DNA of 64,000 bases from Dyella marensis (GCF_900112865.1 NZ_FONH01000005.1:237411-301410), one strand, 5' to 3'. Shown: positions 43,488 to 52,452, numbered from the stretch's first letter. Made by a program: numbers and translations. Notes: a model not told the origin generated them from the letters alone.

Positions 43488-45116
43488 ATGTCGTATATTT
43501 CGATCGGAAAAAATGATTCCCGCTACGAGACCCTGAAAAAAGGTTTCAATCAACGCTGGCCGTCGGACGGTGCCGACGCCAGCGCCATCTACGTATGCCG
43601 TAGCGTCGACGATGCCCAGCAGGCGCTGCAGCATGCCGTGGCGGCGGGACTGCGGCCGACCATCCGCAGCGGCGGGCATTGCTACGAAGGGTTCGTCTCG
43701 AACAATCCCGGTGGCGTGATCATCGATGTCGGCTTCCTGACCGAGCTGAGCGTCGATGAGAACACCTACCGCATCGGCGCGGGCAGCCAGAACTGGGATG
43801 GCTACGTCAACCTGTTCAAGCTGACCGGCAGCGCGCCGCCGGCAGGCTCGTGCTATTCGGTGGGTACCGGCGGCCATGTCGTCGCCGGTGGCTATGGCCT
43901 GCTGTCGCGCCTGCACGGATTGACCGTGGACTGGCTGCAGGCCGTCGAGCTGCTCACGGTAGGCACCGGCGGGCAGGTCGAGCGCCGGCTGGTCAACGCG
44001 AGCAACGATGCGGACCTGTTCAAGCTGTGCCGCGGCGGCGGCGGTGGCAACGTCGGCATCATCACGAGCTACCACTTCGATCCGCTGCCCAGGGCGCCGG
44101 CGCAGGTCGCGCTCCTGGTCAAGCAATATCCCTGGGCGCAGTTCGCCAGCGACAAGGAAAGATTCAGGACCTTCCTGAAGGCCTACGGCGATTTCATGAA
44201 GAAGGCCGATACCGATCCGGAGACGTACGGCCTGTTCACGCTGTTCAAGCTGACCCACATCAGCGCGGGCAATATCGGGCTGGTCATCCAGTACACCGAT
44301 CGCAACGGCGGGCTGGACAACATCCAGCCGCTGCTCGACCTGGTCAGCGCCATGGACTCGGTGGGCAAGGGCACCACGCTTTCCACCTACCTCCCCGGCA
44401 CCGGTTCGACTCCCTTTGCGCAGCAGCACCAGTCGCGACGAGTGGCGGGTGGCGACCTGCCCGTCGGCACCTTGATCTACGACTGGCTCTATTCCACGCA
44501 GACGGTGAACGGCTCGGGGAACAACCAGCGAGGGAAGTACAAGTCCTCGTACATGAAGGACAACTTCACCGATCACGAGATCGATGTCCTGTTCCACTAT
44601 CTGACGGAAGTCCATGCCACGGACAGCGACTTCGCGCAGTCGCTGGTGCAGGTCGATTCCTACGGCGGTGCGATCAATCACGTCTTCGAGGGCAACAACG
44701 GCTTCGATCCGGCGTCCAACGCCACCGCGGCCGTCCAGCGAAAGTCGGTGATGAAGCTGCAGTACCAGACCTACTGGACGGACCGCGCCCAGGACCAGAA
44801 GCATGTGAAATGGCTGCAGGACTTCTACTACGAAGTTCATCAGGCCGACGGCTACAACGGCACGCCGTATCCGGATTCCGTGGCCAAGCCCAATTCCCGC
44901 TACGAGGGCTGCTATATCGGCTATCCGGATATCGACATGCTGACCGGTCGTCAGCCCGGCGCGGCCGACTATCACTGGGGCGAGCTCTATTACGGCTCCT
45001 TGTACGACGAGCTCGTGGCGATCAAGCACAAATACGATCCGAACAAGATCTTCCAGTTCGCGATGTCGCTGGGAGCGCAGCCGCCGCGCCTGGGGCCGCG
45101 CATCGGCGGGAGCTGA
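43488..45116 (+). CDS. Bicovalent-FAD oxidoreductase with BBE domain (oligosaccharide-oxidase-like)
   Basis: A 542-residue vanillyl-alcohol-oxidase-fold flavoenzyme. The PCMH FAD domain has RSGGHCYEGF, where His64 is the expected 8-alpha FAD link, and PPAGSCYSVGTGGHVVAGG, where Cys122 is the expected 6-S-cysteinyl link; both together define bicovalent oxidases such as gluco- and chito-oligosaccharide oxidases. The C-terminal BBE segment KYDPNKIFQF is near residue 515. No signal peptide is visible, so cytoplasmic location or unusual export is implied. Oxidation of a sugar C1-OH is inferred; the substrate may be GlcNAc or a chito-oligomer given the neighbours. Confidence 0.85.
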   Translation: MSYISIGKNDSRYETLKKGFNQRWPSDGADASAIYVCRSVDDAQQALQHAVAAGLRPTIRSGGHCYEGFVSNNPGGVIIDVGFLTELSVDENTYRIGAGSQNWDGYVNLFKLTGSAPPAGSCYSVGTGGHVVAGGYGLLSRLHGLTVDWLQAVELLTVGTGGQVERRLVNASNDADLFKLCRGGGGGNVGIITSYHFDPLPRAPAQVALLVKQYPWAQFASDKERFRTFLKAYGDFMKKADTDPETYGLFTLFKLTHISAGNIGLVIQYTDRNGGLDNIQPLLDLVSAMDSVGKGTTLSTYLPGTGSTPFAQQHQSRRVAGGDLPVGTLIYDWLYSTQTVNGSGNNQRGKYKSSYMKDNFTDHEIDVLFHYLTEVHATDSDFAQSLVQVDSYGGAINHVFEGNNGFDPASNATAAVQRKSVMKLQYQTYWTDRAQDQKHVKWLQDFYYEVHQADGYNGTPYPDSVAKPNSRYEGCYIGYPDIDMLTGRQPGAADYHWGELYYGSLYDELVAIKHKYDPNKIFQFAMSLGAQPPRLGPRIGGS

Positions 45117-45146
45117 GGCGCGCCTGGCCGCATCGGCGTCGGCACT

Positions 45147-45178
45147 CCATCGGGCAGGGAGGTTACGGTGCCCGATGG
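45147..45178. terminator. First of two tandem hairpins after the oxidase
   Basis: A 10-bp perfect stem (45147-45156 with 45169-45178) starting 30 bases after the oxidase stop. No U-run. Confidence 0.55.
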
Positions 45179-45194
45179 ATCCAGGGCTATGGGT

Positions 45195-45224
45195 CGACCC
45201 GGGGATCATCCGATCCCCGGGTCG
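45195..45224. terminator. Second hairpin between convergent oxidase and gntP
   Basis: A 12-bp perfect stem (45195-45206 with 45213-45224) with CATCCG loop. With the first hairpin it separates the convergent oxidase and permease genes and may end both transcripts. Confidence 0.6.
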
Positions 45225-45253
45225 CTCAGCGATGGCGTGGCCGGCGCGGTTCA

Positions 45254-46627
45254 TCAGCCGAGGACGGCCGCCAGGCCCAGCGTCAGCAGCAGCGCTACCA
45301 CCGAGATGATCGTCTCCAGCACGGTCCAGGTCTTGAGCGTCTGCGTCACCGTCATGTTGAAGTACTGCTTCACGATCCAGAAACCGCCGTCGTTGACGTG
45401 GGACAGGATCAGCGAGCCGGCGCCGGTCGCCAGAACCATCAGTTCCGGGTGCACGGCCTTGCTCGCCGCGGCGGCGATCGGCGCCACGATGCCGCAGGCC
45501 GTGCCCATGGCGACGGTGGCGGAACCGGTGGCGATGCGCAGCAGGGCCGCGATCAGCCAGCCCAGCAGCAACGGCGAGATCTGCGAGGACTGCGTCGCCC
45601 CGATGATGGCGTGGGAGACGCCGGAATCGAGCAGGATGCGGCCGAAGCCGCCGCCGGCGCCGACCACCAGGATCACCGTGGCCGTCGGCGCCAGGCAGTC
45701 GTTGGTGAAGCCGAGGATGGTCTCGCGGCTGAAGCCGCGCCGCTTGCCGAAGGTGTAGAAGCTCAGCAACACCGCAACCAGCAGGGCCACGACCGGGTTG
45801 CCGAGGAAGCCGAGCACGGCGTTGGCGCGCGAGCCCGGGGTGGACAGCAGATCGGCCCAGGTGCCGACCAGCATCAGCAGCACCGGCAGCAGCAGGGTGG
45901 CGAGGGCGATGCCGAAGCTGGGCAGCTGGCGTTCCTGGTCGATCTCGACGAATTCCTTTTCCAGCGGGTTCTCCGCTTCGACCGTGACGTAGCGTGTGAC
46001 CCAGCGGGCGAACAGCGGGCCGGCGATGATCGCCGTGGGCAGGCCGATCAGCACCGCGTAGAGAATGGTCTTGCCGATATCCGCCTGATACGCGGTCACC
46101 GCCAGCAAGGCCGCCGGATGCGGCGGGACCAGTCCATGCACGACCGAGAGTCCGGCCGACATGGACAGGCCGATCAGCAGCAGCGGCATGCCCGCGCGTT
46201 TGGCGATATGGAAGGCCACCGGCACCAGCAGCACGAAACCGACGTCGAAGAACACCGGCAGGCCGACGATGAAGGCCACCGTCATCATGGCCCAGTGTGC
46301 GCGGCGTTCGCCGAAGGCGGCGATGAGCGTATGTGCGATGCGTTCGGTGCCGCCCGATTCGGCCATCATCTTGCCGAGCATGGTGCCCAGCGCGATCAGC
46401 AGCGCGATATGGCCGAGCGTGCCGCCGGCGCCGGTCTCGAACGCCTTGACGATGCCCTTCATCGGCATGCCGACCGCGACGCCCAGGCCGAGCGAGACCA
46501 TCAGCAGGGCGACGAAGGGATTGAGCTTGAGCGCAGCGATCAGATAGATCAGAACGACCACGGCCAGTGCGGCCGCCAGCAGCAGGGCGTCGCCTTGCAA
46601 CAGAAAGTTGGTTTGTATCGGATTCAT
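45254..46627 (-). CDS. GntP-family gluconate:H+ symporter
   Basis: A 457-residue inner-membrane transporter with about 12 to 14 hydrophobic helices. GntP family marks include LIALGTMLGKMMAESGGTERIA near residue 80, GLPVFFDVGFVLLVP near residue 121, HGLVPPHPAALLA near residue 164 and SHVNDGGFWIVKQYF near residue 413. GntP proteins import gluconate and related aldonic acids. With the flanking genes, N-acetylglucosaminate or glucosaminate is a plausible substrate (inference). It is 213 bases downstream of RidA on the same strand. Confidence 0.93.
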   Translation of the reverse strand: MNPIQTNFLLQGDALLLAAALAVVVLIYLIAALKLNPFVALLMVSLGLGVAVGMPMKGIVKAFETGAGGTLGHIALLIALGTMLGKMMAESGGTERIAHTLIAAFGERRAHWAMMTVAFIVGLPVFFDVGFVLLVPVAFHIAKRAGMPLLLIGLSMSAGLSVVHGLVPPHPAALLAVTAYQADIGKTILYAVLIGLPTAIIAGPLFARWVTRYVTVEAENPLEKEFVEIDQERQLPSFGIALATLLLPVLLMLVGTWADLLSTPGSRANAVLGFLGNPVVALLVAVLLSFYTFGKRRGFSRETILGFTNDCLAPTATVILVVGAGGGFGRILLDSGVSHAIIGATQSSQISPLLLGWLIAALLRIATGSATVAMGTACGIVAPIAAAASKAVHPELMVLATGAGSLILSHVNDGGFWIVKQYFNMTVTQTLKTWTVLETIISVVALLLTLGLAAVLG

Positions 46628-46761
46628 TGCCTCACCGGTATGCGATGGATGCGGGATGCCGGCGGAACATGCCTGACAAACCACTCGTATTGGTTGGCAA
46701 CGTGTCCTATCGGCTATGTTTTCAGTGGATTCCTAATGCCGGGAAAAATGGATGTGCGAAA

Positions 46762-46793
46762 GCGCATGACGATGAGTGCCTCATGTCATGCGC
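46762..46793. promoter_or_regulatory. Nested palindrome between ridA-like gene and gntP
   Basis: GCGCATGAC (46762-46770) and GTCATGCGC (46785-46793) flank an inner ATGAG-TGC-CTCAT stem (46772-46784). It lies in the 213-base gap after the RidA stop. It may be an operator for gntP or an RNA processing hairpin. Confidence 0.4.
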
Positions 46794-46840
46794 GAGCGCT
46801 TCGATAGGTTCGGTTCGAACCCTCAGTCGAGGGCCATCGC

Positions 46841-47233
46841 CTAGGGTTTCTTATAGGCCACGCAGTCGACCTCGACCTTGCAGTCGACCACCATGCTGGA
46901 CACCACGCAGGCGCGGGCCGGCGGATGCGCGCCGAAGTACTGCCTGAACACGCGGTTGAACGAGGGGAAGTCGCGCGGATCGTCCAGCCATACGCCGCAG
47001 CGCACGACGTGCTCCGCGCCGTAGCCGGCTTCGCCCAGGATCGCCAGCAGGTTGCGGATGGCCTGGTGCGACTGCTCGACGATGCCGCCGTGGATGACCT
47101 CGCCGTCCACCATCGGTGTCTGCCCCGATACGAACAGCCAGCCGTCGGCGCCGGCGGCGCGGGCAAAGGGAAGATGCTGGCCGCCGGTGCCGGAGCCGCC
47201 TTCGACGCCGAATCGAACGATGGAATCAGTCAT
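46841..47233 (-). CDS. RidA family enamine/imine deaminase
   Basis: A 130-residue RidA/YjgF-like protein. The GWLFVSGQTPMVDG segment near residue 30, the QAIRNLLAILGEAG helix near residue 55 and the conserved Arg in PPARACVVSSMV near residue 108 are present, with a C-terminal VEVDCVAY strand. RidA hydrolyses reactive enamines made by PLP-dependent ammonia-lyases. It lies 27 bases after the deacylase stop, in the same operon, which fits a pathway with an enamine-forming deaminase. Confidence 0.93.
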   Translation of the reverse strand: MTDSIVRFGVEGGSGTGGQHLPFARAAGADGWLFVSGQTPMVDGEVIHGGIVEQSHQAIRNLLAILGEAGYGAEHVVRCGVWLDDPRDFPSFNRVFRQYFGAHPPARACVVSSMVVDCKVEVDCVAYKKP

Positions 47234-47260
47234 GGGAATCCTCTTGGATGGAAGTGGAGG

Positions 47261-48739
47261 TCAGGCCGCCGCCGTACGCGGCGGCGTCGATGCATGGCGC
47301 GGCAGGTAGCGCCCCGCGCGGTGCGGCTGGGCACGGCCCTGGTGGTAGGACAGCACGCCGTTCACCCATACGGCCGAGATGCCGGCGGCGTGTTGCCGTG
47401 GATCGGCAAAGGTAGCCGTGTCGCGCACGGTGGCGGGATCGAACAGCACCAGGTCGGCCCAGTAGCCCTCGCGCACCAGGCCGCGTTCGGCCAGTCCGAA
47501 ACGCTCCGCCGATTGTCCGGTCATCTTGCGCACGGCCGTAGCCAGGCTGAACAGGCCGCGTTCGCGGCTGTAATAGCCGAGCACGCGCGGGAACGCGCCC
47601 CAGAGCCGCGGGTGCGGATGCGCATCGTGCGGCAGCCCGTCGGAGCCGATGCTGGTGGCCGGATGGGCGAGAATGCGCGCTACGTCCGCGTCGGACATGT
47701 TGTGGTAGACGGCATTGGCCGGCTGCAGGCGCCGTGCGGCATCGAGCAGGCTCAGGTCCCATTCCCTGGCGATCTCCTTGAGCGTGCGCCCGGCCATCTC
47801 CGGATGCGGCACCGAGGCGGTGATGTCGATATCGAATTCATGGGTGACCTGCCCGAGATCGAGCGTGGAAGAACTGGCGATATACGGATAGGCGTCGCAG
47901 CCGATGGCCTGGCACTGCTGCGCCGCTTCCAGCGCATGCAGCACTTCGCCGGCCCGTCCCCAGTTGCCCGCGCCCGCACATTTCAGGTGCGAGATCACCA
48001 CCGGCACGCGCGCGTGCCGGCCGATCCGGCAGGCTTCGTCCATGGCGCCGAGGATGCCCTCGAATTCCGTGCGCAGGTGCGTGGTGTACAACGCGCCGGC
48101 CGCCGCCAGCGGCTCGGCCAGTTCCATCACTTCCTCGGTGGTGGCGGCGATGGCGTTGCCATAGGCCAGCCCGGTCGACAGGCCCAGGGCGCCATGCTCG
48201 AGCGCCTCGCGCAGTTGCCTGCGCATCGCATCGATCTCCGCGGCGGTGGCCGCGCGGTCGAGCCGGTCCATATGGTTCTGGCGCAGCGCCGTATGGCCGA
48301 CCAGGGCCGCGACGTTTACGGCCGGCTGCGCGCTTGCGATGGCGTCGACATAGGCGGCGAAGCTGGGATAGGCGAAGGCGTCGGCAGGGCCGAGCAGGGT
48401 CATCGGATCCGGCGGCGCGCCGCTGAGGCTGACCGGCGCCGCGCTGATGCCGCAGTTGCCGACGATCACCGTGGTCACGCCTTGCGAGAGCTTGGGCAGC
48501 ATCTCGGGTGCGCGAATCACATGGAGATCGTCGTGCGTGTGCACATCGATGAAGCCGGGTGCGAGCGCCTGGCCGGCGCCGTCGAATTCTTCCGCGCCGC
48601 GCCAGCGGTTGTCGCCGGCGCGGCTGATGCCGGCGATGCGGCCGTCGTGGACGGCGACATCGCAGCAGGTGTCATCGGTTTCCGCACCGGTTCCGTCGAT
48701 GACACGGACGCGGCGAACGACAGTGGAGAAGGCTTGCAT
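47261..48739 (-). CDS. N-acyl-D-amino-acid deacylase (amidohydrolase family)
   Basis: A 492-residue zinc amidohydrolase. The metal site DVHTHDD is near residue 65, the GNCGISAAPV stretch near residue 93, the HLRTE segment near residue 220, VVISHLKCAG near residue 248 and the catalytic Asp in TSIGSDGLPHDAHPHPR near residue 365. Family enzymes remove the acyl group from N-acyl-D-amino acids. The start has AGAGGAT at good spacing. In this context N-acetyl-D-glucosaminate, a D-configured N-acyl amino acid, is an attractive substrate (inference). Confidence 0.92.
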   Translation of the reverse strand: MQAFSTVVRRVRVIDGTGAETDDTCCDVAVHDGRIAGISRAGDNRWRGAEEFDGAGQALAPGFIDVHTHDDLHVIRAPEMLPKLSQGVTTVIVGNCGISAAPVSLSGAPPDPMTLLGPADAFAYPSFAAYVDAIASAQPAVNVAALVGHTALRQNHMDRLDRAATAAEIDAMRRQLREALEHGALGLSTGLAYGNAIAATTEEVMELAEPLAAAGALYTTHLRTEFEGILGAMDEACRIGRHARVPVVISHLKCAGAGNWGRAGEVLHALEAAQQCQAIGCDAYPYIASSSTLDLGQVTHEFDIDITASVPHPEMAGRTLKEIAREWDLSLLDAARRLQPANAVYHNMSDADVARILAHPATSIGSDGLPHDAHPHPRLWGAFPRVLGYYSRERGLFSLATAVRKMTGQSAERFGLAERGLVREGYWADLVLFDPATVRDTATFADPRQHAAGISAVWVNGVLSYHQGRAQPHRAGRYLPRHASTPPRTAAA

Positions 48740-49080
48740 GGCGATCCTCTGAAGGCAGGAGGCTGGGCGGGCGATCGACGCCTGGCGGCGTTGAACGGTG
48801 TTCGGCGGACCGTGCGGATGCATCCTGCGGAGCGACACGCATGCGATGCCATGCGCACTGCGAATGGCACCCGTCCCGTGCGGCGAATGGCAGTGCCGCG
48901 GCATGCCGATGCATGCGAGCGATGACAGTGATGGGGTCGCGCATTGGAATGATCTGACGGCTAATTCTGAAAAGTCGATTCGCCTTGCGCAGAAGGCGCT
49001 CGCATGCGTTCAAGATCGATGAGCGATCGCCTATGATCAATTTTTTCCGTGGCATCACCCTGCATTTAGGACGGTTTCCC
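48740..49080. other. Divergent intergenic region between deacylase and DSD1-like gene
   Basis: 341 bases with no credible gene. It must hold the promoters of both divergent transcription units. A TATGAT box lies at about 49032, before a T-rich stretch, and could serve the plus-strand genes; no regulator gene is adjacent. Confidence 0.5.
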
Positions 49081-50361
49081 ATGTCTGATAACGCGTCGCG
49101 GAGTGAGCAGCTGGCTCCGTTCGTCCATCCGCTCGACAAGGGCATCGGCGCACTCGATGCGCCCTGCGCACCGGAAGCCATCGCTTCGCATGGATGGAAT
49201 CTGCTTAAGGAAGATCTCAGCCTGCCGGTGGCCGTGCTGTCGCAGTCGCGGCTCGAGCACAACCTGGCGTGGATGCAGCGCTTCGCCAGCGAGTACGGTG
49301 CCAGGCTCGCGCCGCACGGCAAGACCACCATGGCGCCGCGCCTGTTCGCGCGGCAGCTGGAAGCGGGCGCGTGGGGCATCACGCTGGCGACGGCGCAGCA
49401 GGCGCGCGCAGCCTATGTGCATGGCGTGCGGCGCATCCTGCTCGCCAACCAGCTGGTCGGCCGGCGCAACATGGCCATCGTGGCGGAGCTGCTGGCCGAT
49501 CCTTCGTTCGAGTTCTTCTGCCTGGTCGATGCCGCGGAACAGGTGCGCCAGCTGGCGGCATTCTTTGGCGCCGCGGGCCGCCGCATCCAGGTGCTGATCG
49601 AGCTGGGCGTGCCGGGCGGGCGCACCGGCGTGCGCGACGAGGCGCAATGGCAGGCCGTGCTCGATGCGCTGGCGCAGAGCGGCGGCGCGGTCTCGCTGGC
49701 CGGCGTGGAAGTCTACGAAGGCGTGCTGAAGGACGAGACGGCCATCCGTGCCTTCCTGCAGCGCGGTGTCGAGGCGGTGCAGGTGCTGGCACGCGATGGC
49801 CGCCTGCAGCGCACGCCGGCCGTGCTGAGCGGCGCCGGCTCGGCCTGGTACGACGTGGTGGCGGAGGAATTCGCCAAGGCGCAGATCGGCGCGCCGCTGG
49901 ACGTGGTGCTGCGGCCGGGTTGCTATCTCACCCACGACGTCGGCGCCTATCGCATCGCGCAGGCGCGCATCGACGCCAGCAATCCGCAGGCGCGGCGCAT
50001 GCGCTCGAGCCTGCTGCCGGCCCTGCAGGTATGGGCCTATGTGCAATCCGTGCCGGAGCCGGAGTGCGCCATCGTGGCGATGGGCAAGCGGGACGCGGCT
50101 TTCGATGCAGGCTTTCCGTCGCCGGCCGCGCACTTCCGTCCCGGCGGGTCCGCGCCGTCGCCCGTGCCGCCGCACTGGGAGGTGACCGGCATGATGGACC
50201 AGCATGCCTATCTGAAGATCGCCGCCGGCGACGACCTGCGCGTCGGCGACATGCTCGCCTTCGACATCTCGCATCCCTGCCTGACCTTCGACAAGTGGCG
50301 GCAGCTTCCGGTGATCGACGACGCTTACGACGTCGTCGACGTCGTGCAGACCTATTTCTGA
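49081..50361 (+). CDS. PLP-dependent D-amino-acid ammonia-lyase, DSD1/D-threonine-aldolase fold
   Basis: A 426-residue fold-type III PLP enzyme. The PLP lysine is Lys81 in LAPHGKTTMAP; the phosphate-binding region includes LSGAGSAWYD near residue 260. The C-terminal HPC of DISHPCLTFDKW provides the His-x-Cys zinc site typical of eukaryotic-type D-serine dehydratases. Such enzymes eliminate water and ammonia from beta-hydroxy-D-amino acids, giving an enamine then a 2-keto acid. D-glucosaminate, a beta-hydroxy D-amino acid, would give 2-keto-3-deoxygluconate, the substrate of the next gene product. Confidence 0.9.
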   Translation: MSDNASRSEQLAPFVHPLDKGIGALDAPCAPEAIASHGWNLLKEDLSLPVAVLSQSRLEHNLAWMQRFASEYGARLAPHGKTTMAPRLFARQLEAGAWGITLATAQQARAAYVHGVRRILLANQLVGRRNMAIVAELLADPSFEFFCLVDAAEQVRQLAAFFGAAGRRIQVLIELGVPGGRTGVRDEAQWQAVLDALAQSGGAVSLAGVEVYEGVLKDETAIRAFLQRGVEAVQVLARDGRLQRTPAVLSGAGSAWYDVVAEEFAKAQIGAPLDVVLRPGCYLTHDVGAYRIAQARIDASNPQARRMRSSLLPALQVWAYVQSVPEPECAIVAMGKRDAAFDAGFPSPAAHFRPGGSAPSPVPPHWEVTGMMDQHAYLKIAAGDDLRVGDMLAFDISHPCLTFDKWRQLPVIDDAYDVVDVVQTYF

Positions 50362-50372
50362 GACGGCGGGAT

Positions 50373-51308
50373 ATGCGGATGGCGGAAATTCTCTCGTTCG
50401 GCGAGCCGCTCGCCGAGTTCAACCAGACCCAGGCCGGCAGCGCGGCATGGCGCCTCGGCTACGGTGGCGACACGTCCAACTTCTGCATCGCGGCGGCGCG
50501 GCAGGGCGCGAGCGTGGATTACATCAGCGCGACGGGCGACGACCGTTTCGGCCAGGGCCTGCGCGATCTATGGCAGGCGGAAGGTGTCGGGCACAGCCAC
50601 GTACGCACGGATCCGCAGGCGCCGACCGGCGTCTACTTCGTGTCGCACGACGCCTCCGGACATCATTTCGACTACCTGCGCGCCGGTTCCGCCGCCAGCC
50701 GCTACGTCCCGGCGTATCTGCCGGGGCAGGCGATCGCCTCCGCGCGTGCGCTGCATCTGTCCGGCATCAGCCTGGCGATCAGCCAGGACGCCTGCGATGC
50801 CGGGCTGGAGGCCATGGCGCAGGCGCGCGCGGCAGGCGTGATGGTGTCGTTCGACACCAATCTGCGCCTGCGGTTGTGGCCGCTGGCGCGCGCCCGCGCG
50901 GTGATGCGCGAAGCCTTGCGCCTGTGCGATCTGTGCCTGCCGAGCTGGGACGACATCACCGCCGTGCTGGATTGCCACGAGCCCGATGCCATCCTCGACA
51001 CCTTGCTGGACTGCGGCATCGAGCTGGTCGCGTTGAAGATGGGCGCGCGCGGCTGCTACGTGGCCACGCCTGAGAGCCGCATCCTGGTGCCGCCCCACGC
51101 CGTGGATGCCGTCGACGCCACCGGCGCGGGGGACTGCTTCGGCGGCGCCTTCGTCGCCCGGCTGGTGGCCGGCGACGATGCGGTCGCTGCGGCGCGCTAT
51201 GCGAATGTGGCTGCGGCGCTGTCGACGACCGGCTATGGCGCCATCGCTTCCATCCCGCGCGCCGAGGCCGTGTACGGCGCGCTGGGCACGTATGCATGCG
51301 CGTCATGA
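50373..51308 (+). CDS. kdgK: PfkB-family sugar kinase, KDG-kinase-like
   Basis: A 311-residue ribokinase-family kinase. N-terminal SFGEPLAEFNQ and GGDTSNFCIAAARQG match 2-keto-3-deoxygluconate kinases; the C-terminal PfkB signature DAVDATGAGDCFGGAFVARL has the catalytic Asp. It starts 11 bases after the DSD1-like stop, so the pair is one operon. Product would be KDPG, entering the Entner-Doudoroff pathway. Another 2-keto sugar acid cannot be excluded. No aldolase gene is in the window. Confidence 0.88.
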   Translation: MRMAEILSFGEPLAEFNQTQAGSAAWRLGYGGDTSNFCIAAARQGASVDYISATGDDRFGQGLRDLWQAEGVGHSHVRTDPQAPTGVYFVSHDASGHHFDYLRAGSAASRYVPAYLPGQAIASARALHLSGISLAISQDACDAGLEAMAQARAAGVMVSFDTNLRLRLWPLARARAVMREALRLCDLCLPSWDDITAVLDCHEPDAILDTLLDCGIELVALKMGARGCYVATPESRILVPPHAVDAVDATGAGDCFGGAFVARLVAGDDAVAAARYANVAAALSTTGYGAIASIPRAEAVYGALGTYACAS

Positions 51309-51336
51309 GCGAAGGAAGGCACCGATAGACATTCGA

Positions 51337-51371
51337 TGTCCCCGGCTGGCGGTGATCGCCAGCCGGGGACA
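51337..51371. terminator. Strong bidirectional hairpin
   Basis: A perfect 15-bp stem (51337-51351 with 51357-51371) with 5-base loop between the convergent kinase and outer-membrane-protein genes. No long U-run. Confidence 0.7.
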
Positions 51372-51385
51372 CGCTTGCGCGCTGC

Positions 51386-52381
51386 TCAATAGACCATGTT
51401 GAGAGCGGCCCGCGGACTGACGAACGAGCGCGTGTTGTGGCCGGCCACGCTGATCTGCGCACCCACGATGAGGTTGTACTGGCGGTTGAAGTTGTACTCG
51501 ACGCCCGGCGTCACGCTGTAGACGGTGCTGTAGTGGTCTGTGCGCTGCATGTTCCATCCCTTGCCGTCTTTCCTGTACACGTTGCCGTCCAGCCACGCCC
51601 GTCCCTGGCGATTGGCGCTGACGTCCAGGGCCAGTGCCCAGCGGTAGTCCAGGCTGTATTCGGCGCCCAGGCTGAGATTGAGCTGGGCGCCGGGGTGATA
51701 GCGGCCGCGAAAGCCGCGCGGCGTGCTGTACACGCTTACGTCGCGCAGACTCACGGCGGGCGGCCGCGGACTCCAGGAAAGCTGGCCGCGCACGCGCAGC
51801 GGCCGCTCGCTGGGCATCCAGAAGGTCTTCTGCGCGAGCAGCGACAGGGTGGTCCGCCGCGCGCCGCTGCCCATGCCTTCGAAGGCGTGGTCGCGCAGCG
51901 AGTCGTAGGCCGCGGTGATCAGGTTGTGCTGCGCGAACATCGAGATGGCGGTTCGGGTGCCGTCCTGGTTCGGCGCCCGCAGCAGGTATTGCAGGCGCAC
52001 CGAGGCGTCGGTGGCGCGCATCGCGGTGGTGTGCCTGCCGTTCGCGGAGGTGTGCGCCGCACCCAGGTTCAACTTGCCGGTCAGGCGCGGGGTGATGCCG
52101 TAGGCGATCGGCAGCAGTACCTGCCATTGCGAGTAGGAATTCTGGAGTTTTCGTGTCCGCCCCGAGCGGTCGTACCGCTCATTCGCATACAGGTAGATCA
52201 GGTTGGGCGTGAGAATGAGCGCGCCCTTGGGCACGGTATTGGGATTGGACGTGGCGAGCGTGCCGGTGAAGTTGACCTCGGGACGGGGGCGGTTCTCCGC
52301 AAAGGCGGCCGGCGAGAACGCCAGCAGGAGCAGAGGCAGGTAGCGTGCAAGTCCCGGTTGCTTCGTCTTCGTGTGCAGCAT
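51386..52381 (-). CDS. Putative outer-membrane beta-barrel transporter
   Basis: A 331-residue exported protein with a signal peptide (residues 1-28, ending AAFAEN) and then amphipathic beta strands rich in Tyr, Leu and Asn through to the end (VSPRAALNMVY). The pattern resembles the phenol-degradation-type MetA barrel family, whose members sit near catabolic genes and may be uptake channels. Two direct repeats lie 72-185 bases upstream of its start. Function in uptake for the neighbouring pathway is inference. Confidence 0.75.
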   Translation of the reverse strand: MLHTKTKQPGLARYLPLLLLAFSPAAFAENRPRPEVNFTGTLATSNPNTVPKGALILTPNLIYLYANERYDRSGRTRKLQNSYSQWQVLLPIAYGITPRLTGKLNLGAAHTSANGRHTTAMRATDASVRLQYLLRAPNQDGTRTAISMFAQHNLITAAYDSLRDHAFEGMGSGARRTTLSLLAQKTFWMPSERPLRVRGQLSWSPRPPAVSLRDVSVYSTPRGFRGRYHPGAQLNLSLGAEYSLDYRWALALDVSANRQGRAWLDGNVYRKDGKGWNMQRTDHYSTVYSVTPGVEYNFNRQYNLIVGAQISVAGHNTRSFVSPRAALNMVY

Positions 52382-52452
52382 GAGCGAATGCCTCTCGCGG
52401 TAGGGAGAAGCTTCAATACACTCAGCCAGAAATGCGATGAAATGCGGCGCAC

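Noticed and set aside
43850..46807. Long open frame overlapping the FAD oxidase and antisense to GntP
   Set aside because: Both real genes have complete family motifs and normal starts; the overlapping frame is low-complexity.
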